A stretch of 64,000 nucleotides of DNA from NCBI GenBank assembly GCA_019359015.1, contig JAHHID010000020.1, positions 1-64,000 of the forward strand, given 5' to 3'. Source of the DNA: Spirirestis rafaelensis WJT71-NPBG6 (GTDB lineage Bacteria; Cyanobacteriota; Cyanobacteriia; Cyanobacteriales; Nostocaceae). The notes under the pieces are model-generated. The model worked only from the letters and a program-made list of their open reading frames with translations. It was not told the DNA's origin and did not search any database. Numbering within the stretch: position 1 is the first letter of the stretch; every line of letters begins with the position of its first letter. This document shows positions 1-7,894 of this stretch, piece by piece. Made by a program: the position numbers and the translations under genes.

Positions 1-54
1 TAGGGGTTCTAGGATTATCCACTCTTCGTCTGTGAGGCTGCTAGAGTATGGCAT
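1..54 (-). mobile_element. IS5-family transposase, N-terminal fragment cut by window edge
   Basis: Reading the minus strand from the ATG at 54 gives MPYSSSLTDEEWIILEPL, the typical opening of IS5-group (DUF4096-type) transposases. The frame is open to the window edge, so only 18 residues are visible and it cannot be judged whether the transposase is intact. The element probably ends between this ATG and the stop of the neighbouring LRAT-like gene at 118. No convincing terminal inverted repeat can be assigned because the other end lies outside the window. Confidence 0.7.
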
Positions 55-117
55 AACTGTTGGATACAACTTTTGCGCTAACTTTACTTCAACACAGTAA
101 AAGATGTCAAATGGGTT

Positions 118-465
118 CTATAAATACTTCGCTGTCTTCTCATGCGCTTCGTTGACTTGTTTACTTTTGTGCTTACCCGTTTTACACCATTCAGCAAAAT
201 GCTCGCAGTTATTAAAAACAAAATTATAGTTTTTTTCACCTAATCTTTTCTTCGCACGTTTAACAACACGCGATGATGCATAAGACTCTTTATACTTTTT
301 AATATGAATGGTCTTTCCGCATATAAATTTACTTTTTGTTGTCTTCCTAACTTTATTACCCCAGTAATGAATTACCTTGTCATTGCCAATATAAATGCCA
401 TGATGTGTAAATTTAAAACCAGAGTCATGCTTAAGATATATATAAATATGCTCTCCTGCTTTCAT
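118..465 (-). CDS. LRAT-like (NlpC/P60 superfamily) small protein
   Basis: This 115-residue protein carries the lecithin:retinol acyltransferase signature: HHGIYIG (His21/His22), a second His in VIHYWG (His33), and NNCEHFAEWC with the nucleophilic Cys at 87. In this family Cys and His form a circularly permuted papain-like active site that transfers or cleaves acyl groups on lipids; bacterial members are mostly uncharacterised. No signal peptide is visible. The C-terminus is very basic (KTGKHKSK), which could aid membrane contact (inference). It is the only gene between the IS5 edge and the next operon, and base composition is AT-rich, so it may be accessory DNA. The last codons lie close to the insertion element, so the natural C-terminus could have been altered. 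Confidence 0.75.
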   Translation of the reverse strand: MKAGEHIYIYLKHDSGFKFTHHGIYIGNDKVIHYWGNKVRKTTKSKFICGKTIHIKKYKESYASSRVVKRAKKRLGEKNYNFVFNNCEHFAEWCKTGKHKSKQVNEAHEKTAKYL

Positions 466-799
466 GTGTTATATAATTTAAATTCTCAGAATAATTATGT
501 TATAAGCAAATTCTTATAATTGTGGTTCAGTGAATTCTCTTATAAAATCTTTTAAAAGCCATTGGCGAATATAATTCGCTGCTACATAAACAAACCGCCC
601 TCAGACTGGAAGTCTGGGGCTACACGAACAAAGTCCGCCTGCGCGGACTTCAATTTTTTGAAATCTGCACTCATCTGGTTTTGTACGCGCAACGCCGCGA
701 ATGGGTGTCGTTAGGCACATAAATTGTATGAGTTGAGGAAACGCGATCGCCTCGAATTTTTAGGCAAAATAGAGGTGGTGGCATTCTGAGGCAATAAAA
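466..799. other. Intergenic region with palindromic repeats
   Basis: No gene is supported here. Two adjacent hairpins are visible. One at 599-619 has arms CCTCAGACT and AGTCTGGGG, with one G-T wobble. The other at 631-650 is perfect: AAGTCCGC, loop CTGC, GCGGACTT. Similar short palindromes recur elsewhere in the window, so these look like dispersed repeats rather than a gene-specific terminator. Most of the rest is AT-rich without clear structure. Confidence 0.6.
631..650. repeat. Perfect 8-bp-stem palindrome
   Basis: AAGTCCGC and GCGGACTT flank a CTGC loop. It sits directly after a related imperfect hairpin at 599-619. Dispersed palindromes of this design are common between genes in filamentous cyanobacteria. 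Confidence 0.6.
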
Positions 800-1027
800 A
801 TGACTGCACAAGGCAAAAATCAGCGAATTCAAATAAATTTGGATTTGTCACCAGAACTTTATCAGACATTGAACAATCTCGCTGAAAAGATTAATGGAGA
901 CAACGCTGAGGTGCTTCTGAAGGCGATCGCACTCTTTGAGATAGCAGTAGAAGCAAAGCAAAAAGATAAGCATATTTGGATTGCAGACCAGAACCAAAAT
1001 CTTGAAACTGAAATTGTTGGCATTTAG
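800..1027 (+). CDS. Small ribbon-helix-helix-like protein
   Basis: A 75-residue protein whose first half reads RIQINLDLSPELYQTLNNLA, a β-strand followed by a helix as in ribbon-helix-helix (Arc/CopG-like) DNA-binding proteins. A second helix follows (AEVLLKAIALFEIAVEAK). Such proteins bind DNA as dimers through the strand, often as autoregulators. The start ATG has a weak GAGG-type site about 10 bases upstream. The next gene begins 5 bases after the stop, so the two are almost certainly co-transcribed. The function of the pair is unknown; a regulator/effector or antitoxin-like role is possible but only inferred. Confidence 0.65.
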   Translation: MTAQGKNQRIQINLDLSPELYQTLNNLAEKINGDNAEVLLKAIALFEIAVEAKQKDKHIWIADQNQNLETEIVGI

Positions 1028-1031
1028 CAGC

Positions 1032-1286
1032 ATGGCTGATCTAATAGATTTATCGAAGATAATTGCCAAAAAAGGTGATAAGCCGCTGCTTCTGTCATCA
1101 GTCAACTTACAATCACAAGAAGATGCAGTGCTTGAGCGAAAGCTACGGGAACTCAAGTCTAAACAGGAATTAAGGAAAGATTGGATTTTATTTCTTTTGA
1201 GGGAAGTAGTAGCATTTTCTGTCACCCGCATTTTCATTTTTAGCGTTGCTGGCTATTTTATATTTACTTTAATAAGAGGTAGCTAA
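1032..1286 (+). CDS. Small membrane protein downstream of RHH-like gene
   Basis: The ATG at 1032, 5 bases after the preceding stop, is preferred to an in-frame upstream start at 981 that overlaps the previous gene. The 84-residue product starts MADLIDLSKIIAKKGDKPLL, has a charged helical middle (EDAVLERKLRELKSKQELRKD) and ends in one hydrophobic segment (FSVTRIFIFSVAGYFIFTLI). It is therefore a predicted single-pass membrane protein with the N-terminus probably cytoplasmic. No known family is recognised. Tight linkage to the RHH-like gene suggests a joint function. Confidence 0.6.
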   Translation: MADLIDLSKIIAKKGDKPLLLSSVNLQSQEDAVLERKLRELKSKQELRKDWILFLLREVVAFSVTRIFIFSVAGYFIFTLIRGS

Positions 1287-1966
1287 TATCAAGATTAAAA
1301 CAATTTTACTACCTCAGTTGTGATTTAAAAGTAACAGCTTAGCTACAATTTTTCTATATTTAATTGTTATCAACCTTTTCTGTAATTTTTCTGAATAATT
1401 ATGTTTAAATGCCCTGAATACTTTAAGCAAAAACTTAGTTTATTAATAATTTGCCAGTAATACTAATTCAGCTTTTCTATCAACCGAAATCTGTAAATTA
1501 AATATCTAACAGCGTAGATAGCGAAAATACTTTTTACCACAGGGTAGCTCTTGCTTCATAAGTCTAGCTACAATGGTAACGGGTTAATCTGGGGGACTTG
1601 TCGAGTATTCAGAAGCGAGATATTTAAAATGCTTCTAAGCTGAGAAAATGGATAATAAAGTTAGTTTATTTAAGCAAATCTCATATTTTTGTCTATTTTT
1701 TCTCAATTGGCGTTGATAAAATAAGCTTTTTAAGCTAGATGACATAACACCAGCTACGTATACTTTTTATCATTCTTTTTTCAATCAGATAAGCAGTTTG
1801 CCCAGACAATAATATTTGATATTTCATTTTATTACAAAATGAATGTATCAGAATTTACATTAAGTTGATTTTACGTAAACTTGATAAAATGCAAAATTAG
1901 CGGATTTTAGATAATGACGATTGTTATATAATACTAAACAACTCTTTTCGCGAGGATGGGAAAGCT
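1287..1966. other. AT-rich intergenic region, nothing recognised
   Basis: About 680 bases without a supported gene, RNA or strong hairpin. Composition is strongly AT-rich. It presumably contains the promoter of the gene starting at 1967, but no clear promoter motif could be assigned. Confidence 0.5.
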
Positions 1967-2686
1967 GTGAGGGATGATTTACAAGGCTTGGAGATTAGCC
2001 AAAAGCAACTACAAAAATTAACAAATTTACCTGTGAAAGACGAACTAAGGATAATTGTTAATCCTATCAAAAGATTGGGACAGATATTTATAGAAAAAAT
2101 CAAAGGTTCTGAAGGTGCAACTGTAGTATTCATTGGATTTTCTATATTTGTTTTTAGCTATCTGATATTGGATGTAATCCTTAAGGTATTTGCTACATGG
2201 GTAACGATTCCCTCATGGATATTATTTATAATATTGACTTTGGTTGGAGGTGGTATAACGCAAACTATATTATACTTTTGGTGGAAAAAAAGAATTAAAT
2301 TTTTGAGAAAGAACATTACACCATCTTTAGAAATTCTTTTAAATGATGTTGACAGATATAATTCTGTAATTAAAGCAATAGATATTAACGACCAAATAGA
2401 AGAAGCTGGCAATCCTGGAGTAACTTTAAAGGAAAGAGAGAAGGTACTTGACGCACTTAAGCTAACCAGAAATGATTTGATTCGCGCTTTGAAAACTGAA
2501 AGAGTTTTAAGAGAAAATAAAAATTTTATTATCAAAAATACAGATCTATTTGCCAATAATTTACCGACTCTATCCGCAATGCAAGTTAGTGAACAAGCTA
2601 CTGAGCATGGAAGGTTATTAAATGAAGCATTGGAAATTGCCTTAGACGTGCAACTTGAAATGAGAAGGTTGCAGAGTCAGGGATAA
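1967..2686 (+). CDS. Two-TM membrane protein with helical C-terminal domain, unknown function
   Basis: A 239-residue protein with a GTG start; an ATG 11 bases upstream is out of frame. Two hydrophobic segments lie at about residues 51-73 and 81-106. They are preceded by a charged N-terminus and followed by WWKKRIKFLRKN, a basic cytoplasmic anchor. Residues 120-239 are hydrophilic and helical (LKEREKVLDALKLTRNDLIRALK; ALEIALDVQLEMRRLQ), likely coiled-coil. The family is not recognised. The sequence is AT-rich like its upstream neighbours. It is separated from them by 680 bases and so is probably its own transcription unit. Confidence 0.55.
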   Translation: MRDDLQGLEISQKQLQKLTNLPVKDELRIIVNPIKRLGQIFIEKIKGSEGATVVFIGFSIFVFSYLILDVILKVFATWVTIPSWILFIILTLVGGGITQTILYFWWKKRIKFLRKNITPSLEILLNDVDRYNSVIKAIDINDQIEEAGNPGVTLKEREKVLDALKLTRNDLIRALKTERVLRENKNFIIKNTDLFANNLPTLSAMQVSEQATEHGRLLNEALEIALDVQLEMRRLQSQG

Positions 2687-2730
2687 AAGTCAAAACTCAA
2701 AAGTAAGATATTTTGCCTTTAACCTTGCCT

Positions 2731-2762
2731 CCACTCCCCCACTCCCCCACTTTCCCACTCCT
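2731..2762. repeat. Heptameric tandem repeat (CCCACTC)n
   Basis: Tandem copies of a CCCACTC-type heptamer follow the membrane-protein gene. This is a classic cyanobacterial short tandem repeat; related arrays occur at 31776, 56171 and elsewhere in the window. Confidence 0.75.
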
Positions 2763-2834
2763 CTTTTCTATGACACTCCAGCCGCGCAAGGTCTAATATA
2801 AAGAAACATTAAATTAGAGCGATCGCCCATTGGT

Positions 2835-3602
2835 ATGGACTGGAAAGAAATTCAAGGCAATTGGGTGTTAATTCCCCGAAATCCCATTGGTATCATCCAT
2901 TTTCTGGGTGGTGCATTTGTCGCTACAGCACCTCACCTGACTTACCGCTGGTTATTAGAACAACTAGCGGAAAAAGGCTATGTTGTAATTGCTACGCCAT
3001 TTGTCAACACACTGGATCATATAGCGATCGCTAAATCTGTACAGCTAAATTTTGATCGCGTTATCGAACGCTTACACGATTCTTCTGTATTACGCAAGCG
3101 CTACCTCCCAACCTACGGATTGGGACACAGCATGGGTTGTAAACTCCACTTACTCATCGGCAGTACCTTGAGTGTAGAACGCGCAGGTAATATCCTTATA
3201 TCCTTCAACAACTACGCCGCACGGGATGCTATCCCCTTAGTGGAACAATTTAACACTAGCTTTGCGATCGAGTTTAGCCCTTCACCCCTGGAAACTAACA
3301 AACTTGTTCAAGAGCGCTACAACGTCCGCCGGAACTTGTTAATAAAATTTAGCAATGACACCCTTGACCAATCGGCAGCTTTAAAGGAAATATTACAACA
3401 ACGCTTTCCGGAAATGGTGACAGCACAAACCCTGCCAGGAAACCATGTTACACCCTTAGGTCAAGATGTTAAATGGCAGCCTGGAGCATCCTTTACTCCT
3501 ATTGATGCCCTAGGACAGTGGTTTAAGCAAGAAGTGTACCGCGACTTGAACCAACTAAAACGCGCTATGCTCTTGTGGCTGAATCCCCTTTCACCGCCAT
3601 AA
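2835..3602 (+). CDS. DUF1350 family, α/β-hydrolase-like protein
   Basis: This 255-residue protein matches the DUF1350 family conserved in cyanobacteria and plastids. It begins with WVLIPRNPIGIIHFLGGAFV and carries GLGHSMG at about residues 95-101. The latter is a GxSxG-like nucleophile elbow (G97-H-S99-M-G101) typical of α/β-hydrolases. A distal GNHVTP near the end could supply the catalytic His. The substrate is unknown; a lipase or esterase role is possible by fold only. The length is normal and no signal peptide is present. It stands alone, with repeats on both sides, and several HIP1-type sites fall inside the gene as in the neighbouring housekeeping genes. Confidence 0.8.
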   Translation: MDWKEIQGNWVLIPRNPIGIIHFLGGAFVATAPHLTYRWLLEQLAEKGYVVIATPFVNTLDHIAIAKSVQLNFDRVIERLHDSSVLRKRYLPTYGLGHSMGCKLHLLIGSTLSVERAGNILISFNNYAARDAIPLVEQFNTSFAIEFSPSPLETNKLVQERYNVRRNLLIKFSNDTLDQSAALKEILQQRFPEMVTAQTLPGNHVTPLGQDVKWQPGASFTPIDALGQWFKQEVYRDLNQLKRAMLLWLNPLSPP

Positions 3603-4082
3603 TGTTTTATGACTGTAAAAAATTGGTAATAACGCGACATGCGTGACTGTCAGCACAGCCGACGGCAGGTGTGGGACTAGTAGGGATCGCGAAGTTAAGC
3701 GTGCCTGCGGCAAGCCGAAGGGCTTAGTGCAGAGCCGACACATACTCCTTCAAAGAAGCAGTAGCTAACGTAGCGTCTTTTTTGAGGAGAGGGAAACCAG
3801 GGGAATTGCGCTGCTGAAAGGCAAAGCGTCTACGCTCCTAACCTGCGCGAGAGACAACTCTTTGCAACGCACTGCCGATGGCAGACACACTGCTCAAGTC
3901 CAGCAACTGCGCTAGATCACCGCTAGAAGCAACAGCCTTTGCATCTGGCGAACCTGCCCACGTAGGTATCCTTCCCCAACGCAGTGGCTCTCCTTTTCGG
4001 CTTTTCAAATTCCCATTACCCATTCCTAATACCATATTTTAATTTTACAAAAATTATTATTTACTATTACCCGTCATTTCCC
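3603..4082. other. Intergenic region with dispersed repeats
   Basis: No gene is supported. The stretch at 3637-3671 (ACATGCGTGACTGTC, then GCCGACGGCAG) recurs with small changes at 56286-56320. The fragment ending CCAACGCAGTGGCTC near 3990 also recurs at 56360. These are dispersed repeats that look like coding sequence only by chance. Confidence 0.6.
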
Positions 4083-5219
4083 ATGTTTCAAATCGTAGTA
4101 ATTGATGATGACCGTTCAGTACAAATCCTTTTGAAAAGGATGTTGCAAAAACAGGGTTATGACGTAATCGCTGCCAGCAATGGCGAAGAAGGGATTGCAA
4201 AAGCACTTGCTTGCCAGCCGGCACTAATTATTTGTGATTGGATTATGCCCGGATTGAGCGGGCTGGAAGTCTGCCATTACATCAAGACAGATCCGAATTT
4301 ATCAACAACATTCTTTATTTTATTAACATCTTTAGATTCCGTAGCCGATCGCGTTAAGGGGCTAGATGCTGGTGCCGATGATTTTATTACCAAACCTATC
4401 GAGCAGAATGAATTGCAAGCGCGGGTAAGAGCAGGATTGCGTCTGCATCAATTAAGTCGGGATTTACAATCTCAAAAGCTACTTTTAGAAACAGAAATGG
4501 CAGAAGCTGCCGAATATGTGCGTTCTCTTTTGCCTCTACCGATGTCACAACTGCTGACCATCAATTATCGCTTTATTCCCTCACGACAACTCGGCGGCGA
4601 TTGTTTCGATTACTACTGGCTTGATCCTGATTATATGGCAATTTATTTACTAGATACCGCCGGACATGGACTCAAAGCCACTCTTCCCTCTATATCTGTG
4701 CTGAATTTACTTCGTTCGCGTGCTCTCAAAGGTCTAAATTACTATCAACCGAGTGAGGTACTCAGAGCGTTAAACGATACTTTCCAGATGAGTTATCAAA
4801 ATGACAAATACTTTACAATCTGGTATGGAGTTTATAACCGCATCAAGGGTCAGCTAATTTATGCTAGTGCTGGTCATCCTCCAGCAATATTAGTATCGAG
4901 CAAATCTCTTAACGTTACCGAAGTCAAGCAATTAAGAACCCCCGGAATGCCAGTTGGAATGTTTCCGGAAGCAAAATACGTTGATGGACTTTGCAATATT
5001 GAAGAGTCCAGCACTCTTTATATCTTTAGTGATGGTGTTTACGAAATCACTAAATCAGATGGAACACTTTGGAGTTTAGATGCTTTCATTCAGATGCTGA
5101 TCGAGTTACAACAGCCCGGTGAAAGCCAGCTCGACGAGGTACTAAATTATCTAACCGATTTAAACTCCAAAGAAGCTTTTGATGATGACTTATCTATCCT
5201 CCAGATAAAGTTTGATTAA
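4083..5219 (+). CDS. Response regulator with PP2C/SpoIIE-type phosphatase domain (RsbU-like)
   Basis: The ATG at 4083 is chosen because the receiver domain begins immediately (MFQIVVIDDDRSVQ); 33 upstream in-frame codons lie in repeat DNA. The 378-residue protein has a CheY-like receiver (acidic D8/D9, phospho-acceptor D52 in CDWIMPG, T82, K104), a linker helix, then a PPM/SpoIIE phosphatase domain. The phosphatase carries metal ligands in GGDCFDYYWLD (D173) and DTAGHG (D191), plus FSDGVYE and the terminal DDDLSILQIK. Members dephosphorylate STAS-domain anti-sigma antagonists when the receiver is activated. Its stop directly abuts that of a convergent STAS gene, the likely substrate (inference). 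No kinase partner is encoded nearby. Confidence 0.88.
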   Translation: MFQIVVIDDDRSVQILLKRMLQKQGYDVIAASNGEEGIAKALACQPALIICDWIMPGLSGLEVCHYIKTDPNLSTTFFILLTSLDSVADRVKGLDAGADDFITKPIEQNELQARVRAGLRLHQLSRDLQSQKLLLETEMAEAAEYVRSLLPLPMSQLLTINYRFIPSRQLGGDCFDYYWLDPDYMAIYLLDTAGHGLKATLPSISVLNLLRSRALKGLNYYQPSEVLRALNDTFQMSYQNDKYFTIWYGVYNRIKGQLIYASAGHPPAILVSSKSLNVTEVKQLRTPGMPVGMFPEAKYVDGLCNIEESSTLYIFSDGVYEITKSDGTLWSLDAFIQMLIELQQPGESQLDEVLNYLTDLNSKEAFDDDLSILQIKFD

Positions 5220-5546
5220 CTAAATTCTGGAGAGTACACTCTGATTAAATTCTTCTTGACTGGGAAATATTTCAAATACCTGATCCATAGCAGTCAGTTC
5301 AAATAATATCCTTACTTGTTCATTAATCGAGCAGATAACAAGTTTAATGTCCGCAGATCGTAGAGCCTTGAATGCTAATACTAAAGCGCCCAGCCCGGAA
5401 CTATCCATAAAAGTAACATTTTTAAAATCAACTAAGACGATTTTCGCACCGCTGTCTGCAATTTTAGTAATTTCTTGGCGAAACTCTTGCGATTCGCTGG
5501 CATCTAAAATTCCGCTGGGTTGAAAAACTTTGACTAAAGGACTCAT
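5220..5546 (-). CDS. STAS-domain anti-sigma factor antagonist
   Basis: The 108-residue product is a single STAS domain of the SpoIIAA/RsbV type. The phosphorylation loop FMDSSGLGAL gives D48-S49-S50, and the second Ser corresponds to the one phosphorylated in SpoIIAA. Unphosphorylated antagonists bind the anti-sigma kinase and release its target. The gene converges on the receiver-phosphatase gene with no bases between the two stop codons, which supports a partner-switching pair. No RsbW-type kinase is present in the window, so the third component must be elsewhere. The length is typical and the start is an ATG. Confidence 0.88.
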   Translation of the reverse strand: MSPLVKVFQPSGILDASESQEFRQEITKIADSGAKIVLVDFKNVTFMDSSGLGALVLAFKALRSADIKLVICSINEQVRILFELTAMDQVFEIFPSQEEFNQSVLSRI

Positions 5547-6022
5547 AATATTTCAGGAGTTGTTGGTATAAATTATACAGGTTTTGGCTTGACTTGTATG
5601 TACTAATGATAATTCATTTCAAGAAATGTTGCAAAATCAAAATAATTAATGAATAATTAACAGCGAAGATTTTCAATAATAAATAATCAAGCAGCCGTCA
5701 TTAACTACACTTTTCAGCACGAATTAAAATCACTTTTTTCCAGCCGTTTTTTTAAAGTGAATTGAATGAATTAATAATAGTCAATAGAAAATAACTAAAC
5801 TGTAAGCAGTGATATTTAATTACATTTATCTCATTAAAAATTATATAATTTTAACTTAATAACACTAATTATCAACTGAGAACTACTACCTCCTAGGTAT
5901 GATATTTTTCATTTAAAGTTATGCACGCTTAAAGAATTTTATAGAAAAGCTTTGATGTTACTACCGTAATTTTATCTTCCAATTAAGTAATTTGGTAGAG
6001 ATTAGGTAATAAATTATTCTTT
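5547..6022. other. AT-rich intergenic region, nothing recognised
   Basis: About 475 bases of very AT-rich sequence between the STAS gene start and the kinase remnant. No ORF, RNA or strong hairpin is supported. It should contain the STAS promoter. Confidence 0.5.
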
Positions 6023-6337
6023 TCATAAACGAATTGGAATCACCAACTCAGCGCCGGCTCCTGGCTGTGAAATACATTCCAAACAGCCGCCATGCCGATC
6101 GCTCATAATTGGGTAGCTAACCAAAAGCGCCATAGCTGTACCTTTCCCAATCGCGTTGGTGGTAAAGAATGGGTCAAATAGTCGCGCTTTTATGGCTTTT
6201 GGTATTCCCAATACATTATCGGCAATGCCAATGATGACGCGATCGCCCGCAATTAGTTCCGTACAAATACGGCTCTGCCAGGTTATTAATTTTTTAGAGC
6301 CATTTACTAATGACTCTGCACTTCCACTTTGTCTCAA
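6023..6337 (-). pseudogene. Histidine-kinase ATPase-domain remnant
   Basis: The reading frame encodes only the end of a HATPase_c domain. Recognisable are ADNVLGIP (the G1 box, normally DNGPGIP, so one Gly is lost), RLFDPFFTT (F box), GKGTAMALLVS (the G2 box, normally GKGTGLGLxxS), and HGGCLECISQPGAGAELVIPI. The N box, the dimerisation/His-phosphoacceptor region and all sensor domains are missing. The only start is a TTG overlapping the stop of the upstream gene by 4 bases, and a TAA lies just before it. The altered G boxes and missing N-terminus argue for a decayed kinase. A small ATP-binding fragment still being made cannot be excluded. Confidence 0.75.
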
Positions 6338-6993
6338 ACTGGACTGACTTTAGCTCGATAAAGCAGCTTATCACCTTGACGGTAGCCTGTGTAACGTATC
6401 TTGACTTTTTCTCCTGGTCGTGCATTGCCTTCCATCAATTGATGTATCTGCGGATCGTAGGGTAATTCTGCTCCCACGGGTGCGATCGCTTCCACTTTCC
6501 ATTGTTGTAATAATTTTTCTAAAGGTTTTTGTACCAAAGGTAATATTTTTACCGCTGCTAGCTGCGGATTCTCTTGCGCTTTGTGTGCTGCGGTGGGAAA
6601 TTGCAATAACAAAGACTCTAGTAGTTGCAAACTCGTCTGTTGAAACTCAGAAAGCAAAATTTCTCGCTGTTGCTCTAATTGCACAAGCGATCGCTGATAC
6701 TCTGTTTTTAAATTTGTTATTTCTTGTAACAATTCTTGATTTGATGCAGTCTCTTTCACCAACTCTACCTGAGAAAAAGTTGCTATCAATTCACTTAAGG
6801 GCATCTGTAATACTTGCGATAGTTTGAGCAATACATCCACTCGCATCTGCGTCGCTTCTCCCCGTCGCAACCGCAAAATTTGCCGCTCTGAAACAGCAGC
6901 AGTTTGACTCAAAGCTTTAAAACTAGAAACACCCACACGTTGCATTAAGTTTTGCAACGCATGGGTGAAGTTTAATGAAAATGCCTCATTCAT
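6334..6993 (-). CDS. HTH protein with coiled coil and GrpE-like C-terminal domain
   Basis: The start at 6993 (MNEAFSLNFTHALQNLM) is used; upstream in-frame codons are translated tandem repeats and are not protein. The 219-residue product opens with an XRE-like helix-turn-helix (FKALSQTAAVSERQILRLRRGEATQMRVDVLLKLSQVL). A long coiled coil follows (LVKETASNQELLQEI, YQRSLVQLEQQREILLSEFQ). It ends with LPYDPQIHQLMEGNARPGEKV and TGYRQGDKLLYRAKV, resembling the β-domain of GrpE (FDPxxHEAV...GYxxxxRVLRPAxV). This suggests a DNA-binding protein with a nucleotide-exchange-factor-like tail, perhaps contacting DnaK (inference). The canonical GrpE is a different protein. It overlaps the kinase remnant by 4 bases. 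Confidence 0.7.
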   Translation of the reverse strand: MNEAFSLNFTHALQNLMQRVGVSSFKALSQTAAVSERQILRLRRGEATQMRVDVLLKLSQVLQMPLSELIATFSQVELVKETASNQELLQEITNLKTEYQRSLVQLEQQREILLSEFQQTSLQLLESLLLQFPTAAHKAQENPQLAAVKILPLVQKPLEKLLQQWKVEAIAPVGAELPYDPQIHQLMEGNARPGEKVKIRYTGYRQGDKLLYRAKVSPV

Positions 6994-7008
6994 AAGAATT
7001 GGGAATTG

Positions 7009-7118
7009 AGAATTGGGCAATTGTTTAATGGGCATTGGGCATTGGGCATTGGGCATTGGTAATAATTCTTTTTCTAGTCCAAGCGTCCCCATTCCCCATT
7101 CTCCAATGCCCCATGCCC
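7009..7118. repeat. Composite GGGCATT repeat with 33-bp core
   Basis: Four direct copies of a GGGCATT heptamer (about 7029-7058) are followed by a 33-bp unique core at 7058-7090, then inverted-type heptamers (CCCCATT, GCCCCAT). The core is present as an exact reverse complement at 58592-58624, also flanked by the same heptamers. The whole can fold into a hairpin and lies between the GrpE-like gene and dps. Confidence 0.8.
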
Positions 7119-7124
7119 TAATTA

Positions 7125-7616
7125 TTATTCTTCCAGCAAACTTCTCAACATCCAAGCAGTCTTTTCATGTACCTGCATCCGCTGAGTCAATAAATCCGCT
7201 GTAGGTTCGTCGTTCACTTCTTCCACCACAGGAAAAATAGAACGTGCAGTTCGCACTACAGCTTCTTGTCCTTCCACTAACAAACGAATCATGTCGGTAG
7301 CTTTAGGAACTCCAGGAGTTTCTGCAATCGAACTCAGTTTGGCATATTCGCTGTAAGTTCCCGGTGCAGGATAACCAAGCGCTCTGATGCGTTCGGCAAT
7401 TAAATCGACTGCTAGAGCTAACTCTGTATACTGTGTCTCAAACATGAGATGCAAAGTTTGAAACATTGGTCCTTTGACATTCCAGTGGAAGTTGTGAGTT
7501 TTCAGATACAGCGTGTAAGTGTCAGCTAAAAGCCGAGACAACCCCTCGGCAATTTTAGCCCGACTGGTATCATCAATGCCGATATTTACGTTTTTGCCTG
7601 TTTCTTGCGTTTGCAT
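7125..7616 (-). CDS. dps: Dps-family ferritin-like DNA-protection protein
   Basis: The 163-residue protein has the Dps intersubunit ferroxidase signature: HNFHWNVKG (His41, His44), then [12 protein letters not shown] (His56, Glu60, Glu65). The family forms hollow dodecamers that oxidise Fe(II) with peroxide and store the iron, protecting DNA. The length and ATG start are normal. The next gene upstream on the same strand, 278 bases away, is sulfiredoxin, which fits a peroxide-defence neighbourhood, although the repeats between them make one operon unlikely. Cyanobacteria often carry several Dps paralogues with different metal preference, which cannot be told apart here. Confidence 0.93.
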   Translation of the reverse strand: MQTQETGKNVNIGIDDTSRAKIAEGLSRLLADTYTLYLKTHNFHWNVKGPMFQTLHLMFETQYTELALAVDLIAERIRALGYPAPGTYSEYAKLSSIAETPGVPKATDMIRLLVEGQEAVVRTARSIFPVVEEVNDEPTADLLTQRMQVHEKTAWMLRSLLEE

Positions 7617-7894
7617 AAAACTCTCCGGATTATTGGTTGATTGTTAGGGGTTAGTTGATAGTTGTTACTGGTTAGTTCTTAGTTGTTAGTGGTCAAAGAA
7701 TATCGACGCTCCACCCTTAGGCTTGGCTCGTTCGATTATCTCCCCGAACCCTTGAAGACTCGAAGAGAGCAACTCTTGGAGACCAAGGCGATTGTTGGGT
7801 AACCAAGAGCGCAACGCACGGACGCACCAACGTACTGACTCACCAACAGGTAACAACTAACAAACAACAACTATCAATTAACAATTATTAAACT

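Noticed and set aside
6994-7155. N-terminal extension of the HTH/GrpE-like protein
   Set aside because: It is a direct translation of GGGCATT heptamers and the composite repeat, overlaps the end of dps, and a good Met (6993) begins the conserved HTH.
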